From NCBI GenBank assembly GCA_003521625.1, contig DPHV01000024.1, forward strand, positions 115,740 to 179,739: a DNA stretch of 64,000 bases, read 5' to 3'. Source of the DNA: Ruminococcus sp. Lineage in GTDB: Bacteria; Bacillota; Clostridia; Oscillospirales; Acutalibacteraceae. Shown one piece after another: positions 1 through 8,255 of the stretch (the stretch's first letter is position 1; each line of letters begins with the position of its first letter). Made by a program: the position numbers and the translations under genes. Below the pieces are notes generated by a model, which made no database searches, was not told the origin of the DNA, and saw nothing but the letters and a program-made list of their open reading frames with translations.

Positions 1-858
1 ACAACAGGAACACAGGCAAGCTTCCTTGAGCTTTTTGACGGCGACCACGAAAAATGTAAGGAGCTTGATAAGAAAATTGCCGAGAAAATGGGATATAAAG
101 CTTGTTTCCCTGTATCGGGACAGACCTACTCAAGAAAGCTTGACTCACAGTTCTTGAATGTTCTTGCAGGAATTGCACAGTCAGCGTCCAAATTCTCAAA
201 CGATATAAGACTTTTACAGCACCTCAAAGAGGTTGAAGAGCCGTTCGAGAAGAATCAGATTGGTTCCTCTGCAATGGCATACAAGCGCAATCCTATGAGA
301 AGCGAGCGTATCGGTTCGCTTTCAAGATACGTTATGTGCGACGTGCTGAACGGTTATTTCACAACTGCAACACAGTGGTTCGAAAGAACTCTTGACGACT
401 CTGCAAACAAGCGTCTAAGTATTCCCGAGGCTTTTCTTGCCGTTGACGGTATTCTATCACTCTACGCAAATGTTGCAGACGGACTTGTGGTTTATCCCAA
501 GGTTATCGAACAGCGTTTAAGAAAAGAGCTTCCGTTTATGGCTACCGAAAATATTATGATGGACGCCGTAAAGAAGAGAGGCGCAGACCGTCAGCAGCTC
601 CACGAGAGAATCCGTGTTCACTCAATGGCGGCTTCAAAGGTTATCAAAGAAGAGGGCGGCGAAAACGACCTTCTTGAGCGTATCGCAAATGACGAAGCCT
701 TCGGCGTAACTCTTGAAGAGCTTGAGAACATTCTCCAGCCTGAAAAGTACACAGGCAGAGCAAAGGAACAGACAGAGGATTTCTTAAACGACTTTGTAAA
801 TCCTGTACTTGAAAATTATAAGGACATTGAGTCCGACAAGCCTGAAATTAACGTATAA
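1..858 (+). CDS. purB: Adenylosuccinate lyase, C-terminal 285 residues (5' truncated by window edge)
   Basis: Cleaves SAICAR and adenylosuccinate, releasing fumarate, in purine synthesis. The reading frame is open from base 1; about 190 N-terminal residues of a usual 475 lie outside the window. The fumarase/aspartase-superfamily signature is visible as GSSAMAYKRNPMRSER at about residue 88, the mobile loop with the catalytic serine. The C-terminal part is helical and charged, as in clostridial PurB. It is followed 56 bases later by purA, so the two AMP-branch enzymes are adjacent. No terminator is seen between them, so co-transcription is likely. Family assignment is secure. Confidence 0.96.
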   Translation, partial: TTGTQASFLELFDGDHEKCKELDKKIAEKMGYKACFPVSGQTYSRKLDSQFLNVLAGIAQSASKFSNDIRLLQHLKEVEEPFEKNQIGSSAMAYKRNPMRSERIGSLSRYVMCDVLNGYFTTATQWFERTLDDSANKRLSIPEAFLAVDGILSLYANVADGLVVYPKVIEQRLRKELPFMATENIMMDAVKKRGADRQQLHERIRVHSMAASKVIKEEGGENDLLERIANDEAFGVTLEELENILQPEKYTGRAKEQTEDFLNDFVNPVLENYKDIESDKPEINV

Positions 859-914
859 TAATTTGTATCACATATGCAGTTTCTGTAAATGCTACTGCAA
901 GAAGGAGTTTAACT

Positions 915-2192
915 ATGGTAAAAGCAATTGTAGGCGCTAACTGGGGCGACGAGGGTAAGGGTAAAATTACCGACGTTCTTGCCAACGACAGCGACATCGT
1001 AATCCGCTTTCAGGGCGGTGCAAACGCAGGTCACACTATCGTAAATGACTACGGAAAATTCGCTCTTCATCAGTTACCGTCAGGTGTTTTTCATCAGAAT
1101 ATAACCAACATCATCGGCAACGGCGTTGCTTTCAGCGTTGAAAATTTCGTAAAGGAAATGGCTCATCTCAAAGAAAGAGGAGTTCCCGAGCCAAATATCA
1201 TCATTTCCGACAGAGCGCAGATTGTTATGCCTTATCACGTTGCGTTTGACTGCTACGAGGAAGAACGCCTCGGCAAAAATTCTTTCGGCTCAACAAAAAG
1301 CGGTATTGCTCCGTTCTATTCCGATAAATACTCAAAAATCGGTTTCCAGATTAACGAGCTTTACGATGATCCTGATTCTCTCAAAGAGAAAATTCATCAC
1401 GCTCTTGAAATCAAAAACGCAACGCTTACAAACCTCTATCATAAAGAGCCGATTACCGAAGAAGAGGTTTTCGATAAGCTTATGGAGTACAAGGAGCTTC
1501 TTGCTCCCTACGTAGGCGACGCTTTCACCTTTATTCATAAAGCACTTAAAGAAGGCAAGAACATCCTTCTTGAAGGTCAGCTCGGCTCTCTTAAAGACAC
1601 CGACTTCGGTATTTACCCGATGGTTACTTCTTCAAACACAATCGCAGGCTACGGCGCAGTCGGCGCAGGTATTCCACCCTACGAAATCAAGGACGTTATT
1701 ACAGTTGTAAAGGCTTATTCAAGCGCAGTTGGAGCAGGCGAATTTGTTTCCGAAATCTTCGGCGATGAAGCAGACGAGCTTCGCAAGCGTGGCGGCGATG
1801 GCGGCGAGTTTGGCGCAACAACAGGCAGACCACGCCGTATGGGTTGGCTTGACCTTGTAGCAACACGCTACGGCTGTATGGTACAGGGTGCAACACAGGT
1901 TGCATTTACAGTTCTTGACGTTCTCGGCTATCTCGACGAAATTCCCGTATGCGTAGGCTACGAGCTTGACGGAGAGGTTATCGATTACTTCCCTTCAACA
2001 ACAAAGCTTAAGAGATGCAAACCTATTCTCAAAAAGCTCAAGGGTTGGAAATGCTCAATTTCGGGAATTACCGAATACGACAAGCTTCCCAAGGAATGTC
2101 GTGAATACATTGAGTTTGCCGAAAAGGAAATCGGCGTACCGATTACAATGGTATCAAACGGACCTGCAAGAAGCGATATAATTTACAGATAA
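915..2192 (+). CDS. purA: Adenylosuccinate synthetase
   Basis: Forms adenylosuccinate from IMP, aspartate and GTP, the first committed step to AMP. The 425-residue length is normal. The N-terminal GTP-binding loop GANWGDEGKGKITD (residues 7-20) and GGANAGHTIV, with the catalytic histidine near residue 41, are intact, as is the conserved GEFGATTGRPRRMGWLD segment near residue 300. The ATG follows AAGAAGGAG at a good distance. It lies between purB and guaA, so this stretch covers both the AMP and GMP ends of purine synthesis. Confidence 0.98.
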   Translation: MVKAIVGANWGDEGKGKITDVLANDSDIVIRFQGGANAGHTIVNDYGKFALHQLPSGVFHQNITNIIGNGVAFSVENFVKEMAHLKERGVPEPNIIISDRAQIVMPYHVAFDCYEEERLGKNSFGSTKSGIAPFYSDKYSKIGFQINELYDDPDSLKEKIHHALEIKNATLTNLYHKEPITEEEVFDKLMEYKELLAPYVGDAFTFIHKALKEGKNILLEGQLGSLKDTDFGIYPMVTSSNTIAGYGAVGAGIPPYEIKDVITVVKAYSSAVGAGEFVSEIFGDEADELRKRGGDGGEFGATTGRPRRMGWLDLVATRYGCMVQGATQVAFTVLDVLGYLDEIPVCVGYELDGEVIDYFPSTTKLKRCKPILKKLKGWKCSISGITEYDKLPKECREYIEFAEKEIGVPITMVSNGPARSDIIYR

Positions 2193-2201
2193 TATTTAAG
2201 A

Positions 2202-2233
2202 GGCTGCCTCAAAGTATATATTTTGAGACAGCC
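2202..2233 (+). terminator. Hairpin between purA and guaA without a U tract
   Basis: GGCTGCCTCAAA (2202-2213) pairs with TTTGAGACAGCC (2222-2233) around a short AT loop, 11 of 12 positions matched. The hairpin resembles intrinsic terminators of this group but is followed by GCTTGTTAAT instead of a U run. It may be a leaky terminator, an RNA processing site or a decayed terminator. No separate promoter for guaA is evident. Confidence 0.45.
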
Positions 2234-2263
2234 GCTTGTTAATAGAAAGGAAGATGAGAGGAT

Positions 2264-3811
2264 ATGAGTAATAAAGAAACCGTAATTGTGCTCGACTTTG
2301 GCGGTCAGTACAATCAGCTGATTGCACGCAGAGTACGTGAGTGCAATGTTTACTGCGAAATCCTGCCTTATACTGTTGATATTCAGAAAATCAAGGATAT
2401 AGCTCCCAAGGGCATTATTTTCACAGGCGGTCCCAACAGTGTTTATGACGAAACTTCACCGCACTATACACCTGAAATTTTCAAGCTTGGAATCCCGATT
2501 CTCGGAATCTGCTACGGTTGTCAGCTTATGGCTTATTCGCTCGGCGGCGTAGTAACTCCCGCAGCAGATAATTCATCAAGCGAATACGGCAAGACCGAAA
2601 CTCAATACAATACAGATGATATTCTGTTCAAAGGACTTCCTGAAAGCGGAATTTCGTGGATGAGCCACCGTGACTATATCAGCGAAGTACCCGAGGGTTT
2701 CAGTGTTACTGCAACAACTGCCGTATGTCCCACAGCGGCAATGTCCTGCCCTGATAAAAAGCTCTACGGCGTACAGTACCATCCCGAAGTAAACCACACA
2801 GAAAACGGTAAGGATATGCTTAAATCCTTCCTCTATGACGTTTGCGAGTGCAAAGGCGAGTGGAAGATGGAAAGCTTTATTGACACAACCGTTGCACAGC
2901 TTAAGGAGCAGATAGGCGATAAGGGCGTAGTTTTAGGACTTTCAGGCGGAGTTGATTCCTCTGTAGCAGCTGCACTTTTGAGTAAGGCAGTCGGAAAACA
3001 GCTAACCTGCGTATTTGTAGATCAGGGACTTATGCGTAAGGACGAGGGTGACTTTGTAGAAGAAACATTCACAAAGCTGTTTGATATGAACTTTGTACGC
3101 ATTAACTGTCAGGACGAGTTTCTCTCAAAGCTTAAGGGCGTTGTAGACCCCGAAAAGAAAAGAGAGATTATCGGCACTGAATTTTATAAAGTGTTCTGGG
3201 GCAAAATACGTGAAAGTTACGGCAGCGGATTCTTTGCACAGGGCACAATTTATCCCGATAGAATCGAAAGCGGCAAGGGTGATGCGGCAAAAATCAAGAC
3301 GCATCACAATCAGGTAGGAATCCCCGAAGATATAAAATTCGAGTCGGTAATCGAGCCGCTTAAAGATCTTTTCAAGGACGAGGTAAGGGAAGTAGGCGAA
3401 AAACTCGGCATCCCACACCAGCTTGTATGGCGTCAGCCGTTCCCCGGTCCCGGACTGGGTGTTCGTGTAATCGGCGAAGTAACAGCCGAGAAAGTGCACA
3501 TATTGCAGGAAGCAGATGCAATTCTCCGTGATGAAATGGATAAATGCGGCTATGCAGAGCAGATGAGCCAGTTCTTTGCAGTACTCCCCGGAGTAAAAAC
3601 CGTAGGCGTAATGGGCGATGCTCGCACCTACGACGAGCTTGTTGCAATCAGAGCCGTTACAACCGATGACTTTATGACAGCCGACTGGGCAAAAATCCCC
3701 TACGAAATCCTCGGCAGAGTATCAAACCGAATCATCAATGAAGTAGAACACGTAAACAGAGTAGTTTACGACATAACCTCCAAACCCCCGGGAACGGTGG
3801 AGTGGGAGTAA
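2264..3811 (+). CDS. guaA: GMP synthase (glutamine-hydrolysing)
   Basis: Aminates XMP to GMP using glutamine and ATP. The class I glutamine amidotransferase domain (about 1-195) has nucleophile C83 in GICYGC and the His/Glu pair H173/E175 in YHPEVNH. The ATP pyrophosphatase domain follows, with P-loop SGGVDSS (227-233), and the C-terminal dimerisation domain ends in the usual KPPGTVEWE. The 515-residue length is typical. The start follows GAAAGGAAG. A broken membrane-protein gene begins only four bases after the stop, using a GGGAG inside the guaA 3' end. Confidence 0.98.
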   Translation: MSNKETVIVLDFGGQYNQLIARRVRECNVYCEILPYTVDIQKIKDIAPKGIIFTGGPNSVYDETSPHYTPEIFKLGIPILGICYGCQLMAYSLGGVVTPAADNSSSEYGKTETQYNTDDILFKGLPESGISWMSHRDYISEVPEGFSVTATTAVCPTAAMSCPDKKLYGVQYHPEVNHTENGKDMLKSFLYDVCECKGEWKMESFIDTTVAQLKEQIGDKGVVLGLSGGVDSSVAAALLSKAVGKQLTCVFVDQGLMRKDEGDFVEETFTKLFDMNFVRINCQDEFLSKLKGVVDPEKKREIIGTEFYKVFWGKIRESYGSGFFAQGTIYPDRIESGKGDAAKIKTHHNQVGIPEDIKFESVIEPLKDLFKDEVREVGEKLGIPHQLVWRQPFPGPGLGVRVIGEVTAEKVHILQEADAILRDEMDKCGYAEQMSQFFAVLPGVKTVGVMGDARTYDELVAIRAVTTDDFMTADWAKIPYEILGRVSNRIINEVEHVNRVVYDITSKPPGTVEWE

Positions 3812-3815
3812 TAAA

Positions 3816-4288
3816 ATGTTAGGTCATTGTGGATTTTCATATGTCGGAGCAATATATCTTGTAATGCTGTTTGTACCAAATATTATCTGGTCAAAGCACC
3901 AACCTGTTGGCTATACTTCAGACGGTGAAAATCGTATATTGTCTGTTTTTGAGAGAATAGGAGAGTTTGCTGTTACCTGCACTGCATTGATTTTTTCAGA
4001 TTTCAATATCAAGCTTGATTCCTTTTGGTTTTATGGTTGCTTATTTCAGCAATTTTTATGTTTCTGTATGAAATCTACTGGATAAGATATTTCAGAAGTC
4101 AAAAGATGCTTGAAGATTTTTACTCAAGCTTGCTTGGTATTCCTGTTGCAGGTGCAACTTTGCCTGTGATTTCATTTTTAATGCTCGGAATATACGGTAA
4201 AAATATTTGGATGCTTATATCAGTAATCATATTGGGAATCGGTCACATAGGAATACACCTAGGACACAAAAAACAACTAAATAAATAA
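3816..4288 (+). pseudogene. Integral membrane protein gene broken by a single-base frameshift
   Basis: Two overlapping frames look like halves of one small membrane protein. The first (3816-4085) starts MLGHCGFSYVGAIYL and runs to about FNIKLDSFW. The second, open from about 4025, continues as VLWLLISAIFMFLYEIYWIRYFR, through IPVAGATLPVI and GIYGKNIW, to a helix ending HIGIHLGHKK. Restoring one base in the TTTTGGTTTT run near 4023-4031 would give a continuous protein of about 157 residues with four or so hydrophobic segments. I recognise it only as a clostridial family of unknown function. It is either a real pseudogene or a sequencing error in a homopolymer-rich stretch. It is probably co-transcribed with guaA. 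Confidence 0.75.
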
Positions 4289-4291
4289 AAC

Positions 4292-4322
4292 AAAGCTTTC
4301 GGATTTTCACTCCGAAAGCTTT
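4292..4322. terminator. Bidirectional terminator between convergent genes
   Basis: A perfect 12-base-pair stem (AAAGCTTTCGGA 4292-4303, TCCGAAAGCTTT 4311-4322) around TTTTCAC. The arm ends give A/T-rich tails on both strands. It sits between the plus-strand guaA transcript and the end of the minus-strand regulator gene. Confidence 0.85.
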
Positions 4323-4324
4323 AT

Positions 4325-5701
4325 CTATTTATCCGTAAATTCAAATATCGTCCCAGCCAGAATTTCAACACCGGCTGCAATTTTTTCCTGAGGTATACCC
4401 GAAAAGCTTAAGCCAAATTCGTTATTCTCCGTTTTATAGGGCATAATACCGACAGAGAGCTTTTTTAGCTTTTTGTCAATTGCTTGCCTGTTCACATCAC
4501 CCGAAACAAAAATTGAAATATACAGCGAGGTTTCGTTAAAAACTACCTTTGCCGAATTAACAAACTGCTTTTTAATACTTTCAAGAATAACCTTGCTTTT
4601 CTCAAGGTAAATTCGTCTTGCTTTTCGCAGGTGTGCGTCAATTTTACCGCTCTCAATATATTTTGCAAGGGCAAGCTGTTCAGCCTTTGATGCAGTCTGA
4701 TTCGTAATACGCTTGATTTTGTTGTATGCGTTCATACACTTGTCGGGCAGAACCATATAGCTGATTCTTACCGAGGGAAGCAATACCTTTGAAAACGAGC
4801 CGAGATAAACTGTGTTTTCAGCGTCGTAATTCTGAACACAGGGCATAGGATGGGTGATATATCGAAGCTCTCCGTTGTAGTCGTCCTCAATAATCAGCGC
4901 CTTATTTTCTTTTGCCCATTCAATTATTTCAAGTCGCCTGTTGACGGGCATATTCGTTCCGCTTTCGTTTGTGAAATTCGGATTAATCAGAATCAAGTCG
5001 GGCTTGATTTTATCGAGAGAATCAACCGTAACGCCAAACTTGTCATTTTCAAAATATTCAATGTCATAGCCAAAGCTTTTAAAAACAAGCTCGGACTGAA
5101 TATAGCTTGAATCGGCCATTGCGATTTTTTTATTTCTGCCGAGAATTGTGCATAATAAATACAGCAACGGTTGAGTGCCGGCGCCGACTATTATATTTTC
5201 AGTAACGGTATTAACGCTTCTCGTTCCTAAACCGTACTTCTGAAGAGCTCGCCTTAACGTTCTTTCACCCTGCTCGTCACCGTAAGAAGTAAGCAGATAA
5301 TTCTGATTGAGCACGTCCTTTACGCACTTTTTCCATTCGGAAAGATTTATAATTTTCTCATCAATACTCTTTCCGCTGAAGTCATATTCATAAAATCTGT
5401 TTTGCTCCCTCTTATCAGGATTTTCAGTTTCAAAAGATTTAGGCTTTCTGTAAAACTCTGCCTCTACATAATATCCGCTTTGCGGAACGTTTTTTATATA
5501 TCCCTCAACGCAAAGCTGTTCATATGCACCCGTAACAGTAGTTTTTGAAACAGACAAATCCTCGCTCAATCTTCTTATAGAGGGCATTTTAGTTCCCTTT
5601 TTAAGACTGCCGTTTTCAATTGAACGCCTTACCGACAAATAAATCTGCCTGTAAAGAGGAGCTTTTTCGTTTTTATCAATAATAATAAAGTCGTTGAGCA
5701 T
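4325..5701 (-). CDS. MocR/GabR-type transcriptional regulator (GntR helix-turn-helix fused to aminotransferase-like domain)
   Basis: A 458-residue PLP-binding regulator. The N-terminal winged helix-turn-helix (about 10-80) has the GntR pattern PLYRQIYLSVRRSIENG and KTTVTGAYEQL. The fold-type I aminotransferase domain (about 115-455) has the PLP-phosphate and ring-binding region IIEDDYNGELRY (270-281) and Schiff-base K305 in GSFSKVLLPSVR. Members such as GabR and PdxR control amino acid or PLP metabolism, usually next to their targets; here the divergent neighbour is murD and its peptidase operon. A perfect palindrome overlaps its promoter, suggesting autoregulation. The effector cannot be read from sequence. 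Confidence 0.9.
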   Translation of the reverse strand: MLNDFIIIDKNEKAPLYRQIYLSVRRSIENGSLKKGTKMPSIRRLSEDLSVSKTTVTGAYEQLCVEGYIKNVPQSGYYVEAEFYRKPKSFETENPDKREQNRFYEYDFSGKSIDEKIINLSEWKKCVKDVLNQNYLLTSYGDEQGERTLRRALQKYGLGTRSVNTVTENIIVGAGTQPLLYLLCTILGRNKKIAMADSSYIQSELVFKSFGYDIEYFENDKFGVTVDSLDKIKPDLILINPNFTNESGTNMPVNRRLEIIEWAKENKALIIEDDYNGELRYITHPMPCVQNYDAENTVYLGSFSKVLLPSVRISYMVLPDKCMNAYNKIKRITNQTASKAEQLALAKYIESGKIDAHLRKARRIYLEKSKVILESIKKQFVNSAKVVFNETSLYISIFVSGDVNRQAIDKKLKKLSVGIMPYKTENNEFGLSFSGIPQEKIAAGVEILAGTIFEFTDK

Positions 5702-5716
5702 ACAATCACCGCTTAT

Positions 5717-5745
5717 ATTTTAACATTATGCAAATATTATTGCAA
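5717..5745 (-). promoter_or_regulatory. Sigma-A-type promoter of the MocR regulator gene
   Basis: On the minus strand TTGCAA (5745-5740), a 17-base spacer and TAAAAT (5722-5717) precede the regulator start at 5701. Confidence 0.6.
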
Positions 5746-5751
5746 TAATAT
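5734..5751. promoter_or_regulatory. 18-bp perfect palindrome, candidate operator
   Basis: ATATTATTGCAATAATAT is perfectly self-complementary and covers the -35 box of the MocR promoter. TGCAAATA just beside it also forms a 12-base-spaced direct repeat with TGCAATAATA; MocR proteins often bind direct repeats. The site lies 11 bases upstream of the murD -35 box, so one bound protein could affect both directions. The role is inferred. Confidence 0.5.
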
Positions 5752-5761
5752 CCTCGAACAG

Positions 5762-5790
5762 TTGAAATTTTTTACATAAATCTGTATAAT
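5762..5790 (+). promoter_or_regulatory. Sigma-A promoter of the murD operon
   Basis: TTGAAA (5762-5767), exactly 17 bases, then TATAAT (5785-5790), 34 bases before the murD ATG. Confidence 0.8.
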
Positions 5791-5823
5791 TAATAAGATA
5801 GATGTTCGTGAAAGGGGTATACA

Positions 5824-7215
5824 ATGAACACGATTGCAAATGATTTTTTTAATGATATGTGCGGCAAAAAGGTTGCCTTTATCGGAATAGGCACAAGTAA
5901 CCTGCCGCTTATTAAGCTTTTTGCCGACAAGGGCGCAAAGGTAATTGCCTGTGACAGAAAGGATTTCGATTCACTCGGTGAAAACGGTATAAAGGCAAAG
6001 GAGTACGGTGCAGAGCTTATACTCGGCGAAAACTACCTGTCGAATATTGACGCTGACATTGTATTCAGAAGTCCCGGAACTCCGTTCTATAAAGATGAGC
6101 TTGTTGCTTTAAGGAACAAGGGCGTTGTGCTCACTTCCGAAATGGAGGTGTTTTTCGATTTGTGCCCGTGCAAGACAATTGCAGTAACAGGCTCGGACGG
6201 AAAGACAACAACCACAACGATTATTTCCGAGTTTTTAAAAGCAAGCGGAAAAAATGTGCACCTCGGCGGAAACATTGGAAAGCCCTTGCTTCCCGAGATT
6301 GAGTCAATCAGCAGTGACGATTATGCAGTAGTTGAGCTTTCGAGCTTTCAGCTTATTTCAATGAGAAAAAGTCCCGACGTAGCCGTTGTGACAAATCTTG
6401 CTCCTAATCACCTTGACATACATAAGGATATGCAGGAGTATATTGATTCAAAGAAGAATCTCATTCTTCATCAAAATGCTTTTTCAAAGGCTGTTCTTAA
6501 TCTTGATAACGAAATTACAAACGGTTTTTCAGAGTCTGTCAGAGGTCAGCTTGCAAAGTTCAGCGTTAAAGAAAAGCTCTATAACGGAGCTTATCTTGAC
6601 GGAACAACAATCTGCTACAGCGATTACGGTAAGGTTACAGAAATAATGGATTACAGGGACATCAGGATTCCCGGTATGCACAATGTTGAAAACTACCTCG
6701 CCGCAATTTCAGCAGTGTGGGGAATAGTTGACGTAGATACAATCGTCGCTGTTGCAAAGACCTTCGGCGGTGTTGAGCACAGAGCAGAGTTTGTAAGGGA
6801 GTATAAAGGCGTTAAGTATTATAACGACTCAATCGCTTCCAGCCCCACAAGAACAGCTCTTGGCACACTTTCACTTTATGATGAGAAGATTATCATAATT
6901 GCAGGCGGCTATGACAAGCATATTCCGTATGAGCCGCTCGGACCTGTCATCAACGATAAGGTAAAGCTTTTGATTCTTCTCGGTGATACTGCACCGAAGA
7001 TTGAAGCCGCAGTAAAGTCTGCCGATAATTACGACGAAAGTAAAATTGAAATTGTAAACGTAAGCAATATGGAAGAAGCTGTAAATGAGGCTGTGGCAAG
7101 AGCAGAAAGCGGAGATATTGTTTCGCTTTCACCTGCAAGCGCAAGCTTCGGACTTTACAGGAATTTTGAGGAAAGAGGTAATCACTTCAAATCAATTGTG
7201 AACGGCTTGAAGTGA
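5824..7215 (+). CDS. murD: UDP-N-acetylmuramoylalanine-D-glutamate ligase
   Basis: Cytosolic Mur ligase adding D-glutamate to UDP-MurNAc-L-Ala. The N-terminal Rossmann-like domain carries VAFIGIGTSNLPLI. The ATP-binding P-loop is GSDGKTTT (123-130). The central and C-terminal domains contain NHLDIH, GMHNVENYLAA and the YNDSIASSPTRT segment. Length 463 is normal. It is the first gene downstream of a strong promoter, is preceded by GAAAGGGG, and is not in a dcw cluster here; instead its stop codon is almost fused to a peptidase gene. The operon thus joins a peptidoglycan precursor enzyme with peptide and amino acid catabolism genes. Confidence 0.96.
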   Translation: MNTIANDFFNDMCGKKVAFIGIGTSNLPLIKLFADKGAKVIACDRKDFDSLGENGIKAKEYGAELILGENYLSNIDADIVFRSPGTPFYKDELVALRNKGVVLTSEMEVFFDLCPCKTIAVTGSDGKTTTTTIISEFLKASGKNVHLGGNIGKPLLPEIESISSDDYAVVELSSFQLISMRKSPDVAVVTNLAPNHLDIHKDMQEYIDSKKNLILHQNAFSKAVLNLDNEITNGFSESVRGQLAKFSVKEKLYNGAYLDGTTICYSDYGKVTEIMDYRDIRIPGMHNVENYLAAISAVWGIVDVDTIVAVAKTFGGVEHRAEFVREYKGVKYYNDSIASSPTRTALGTLSLYDEKIIIIAGGYDKHIPYEPLGPVINDKVKLLILLGDTAPKIEAAVKSADNYDESKIEIVNVSNMEEAVNEAVARAESGDIVSLSPASASFGLYRNFEERGNHFKSIVNGLK

Positions 7216-7223
7216 TAATATTT

Positions 7224-8255
7224 ATGGATTTAAAGGAAATTATTTTTAATCTTTGCAGTACTTCGGGCGTATCAGGCAATGAAGAGCCTGCCGTAGATGC
7301 GGCTGAAAAGTATCTTGAAAGCTTTGCCGAAGTAAGTACAGACAGTAACGGCAATCTTTTTGCAGTGCTTGGAAACCTGAATACAGAAAAGACAATTCTG
7401 CTTGACGCACACATTGACAGAATCGGCTTGATTGTAACTGATATAGATAAAAACGGTTTTGTAAAAGTTGACAAGTGCGGAGGTGTTGACCTCCGCACCT
7501 TGCAAGACAGCAGTCTTGTTTTACAGGGCAATCCCGATTTAGTTGGTACTGTTTGCTGTATGCCGCCGCATCTTTCGGACGGAAAAGAGGACACTGCCGT
7601 TTCAATTGACAAAACCTACGTTGATTTCGGAATGACCGAAGCAGAAGTAAAAAAACATATTAAAATCGGCGATGTACTTACATTTAACACAGAGCCTAAA
7701 ATGCTTTTGAATAACAAAATATCTGCTCCTGCGCTTGATAACCGTTGCAGTGTGGCATCACTGATAAGATGTGCAGAGCTTTTAAACAAGGAACAGAGCC
7801 TTGAATACAAGGTAATAATTATGTTGAGCGTTCAGGAGGAAACCTTCGGTACAGGTGCTAAAACAGGAGCTTTTTCGGTAAATGCTGATGAAGCAATAGC
7901 CGTTGACGTAAGCTTTGCATCTCAGCCCGACGTAACGGGACAGTATTCAAAAATTGAGCTTTCCAAAGGACCGATGATTTGCATTTCACCAATTCTGAAC
8001 AGAACAATGTCGGACAAGCTGATTGAAGTTGCAGAAAACGCAAAAATTCCTTATCAGCTTGAGCCGATTTCGGGTGCTACGGGAACAAATGCAGATAATA
8101 TCGCAGTAACAAAGAACGGTGTAAAAACCTCTGTTGTTTCAATTCCGCAGAGATATATGCACACACCGAACGAGGTTATTTCTCTTGATGACGTTGAAAA
8201 CACAGCAAAGCTGATTTGCGAATATATAAAATGCGGAGGTGCTTTTAATGCTTGA
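7224..8255 (+). CDS. M42 family metallo-aminopeptidase (glutamyl aminopeptidase-like), first copy
   Basis: A cytosolic two-metal aminopeptidase of the PepA/FrvX/TET family, 343 residues from ATG 7224. An in-frame GTG at 7212 overlaps the murD stop but homologues start MDLKE. Metal ligands are visible: H63 and D65 in DAHIDRIG, D172 in ALDNR, catalytic E205 and E206 in VQEE, D228 in VDVS, and the C-terminal histidine in MHTPNEV. The usual AHMDEIG motif is AHIDRIG here, an Arg for Glu, and the segment after it is more diverged than in the second copy. No strong ribosome binding site is visible, so translation is probably coupled to murD. Confidence 0.88.
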   Translation: MDLKEIIFNLCSTSGVSGNEEPAVDAAEKYLESFAEVSTDSNGNLFAVLGNLNTEKTILLDAHIDRIGLIVTDIDKNGFVKVDKCGGVDLRTLQDSSLVLQGNPDLVGTVCCMPPHLSDGKEDTAVSIDKTYVDFGMTEAEVKKHIKIGDVLTFNTEPKMLLNNKISAPALDNRCSVASLIRCAELLNKEQSLEYKVIIMLSVQEETFGTGAKTGAFSVNADEAIAVDVSFASQPDVTGQYSKIELSKGPMICISPILNRTMSDKLIEVAENAKIPYQLEPISGATGTNADNIAVTKNGVKTSVVSIPQRYMHTPNEVISLDDVENTAKLICEYIKCGGAFNA

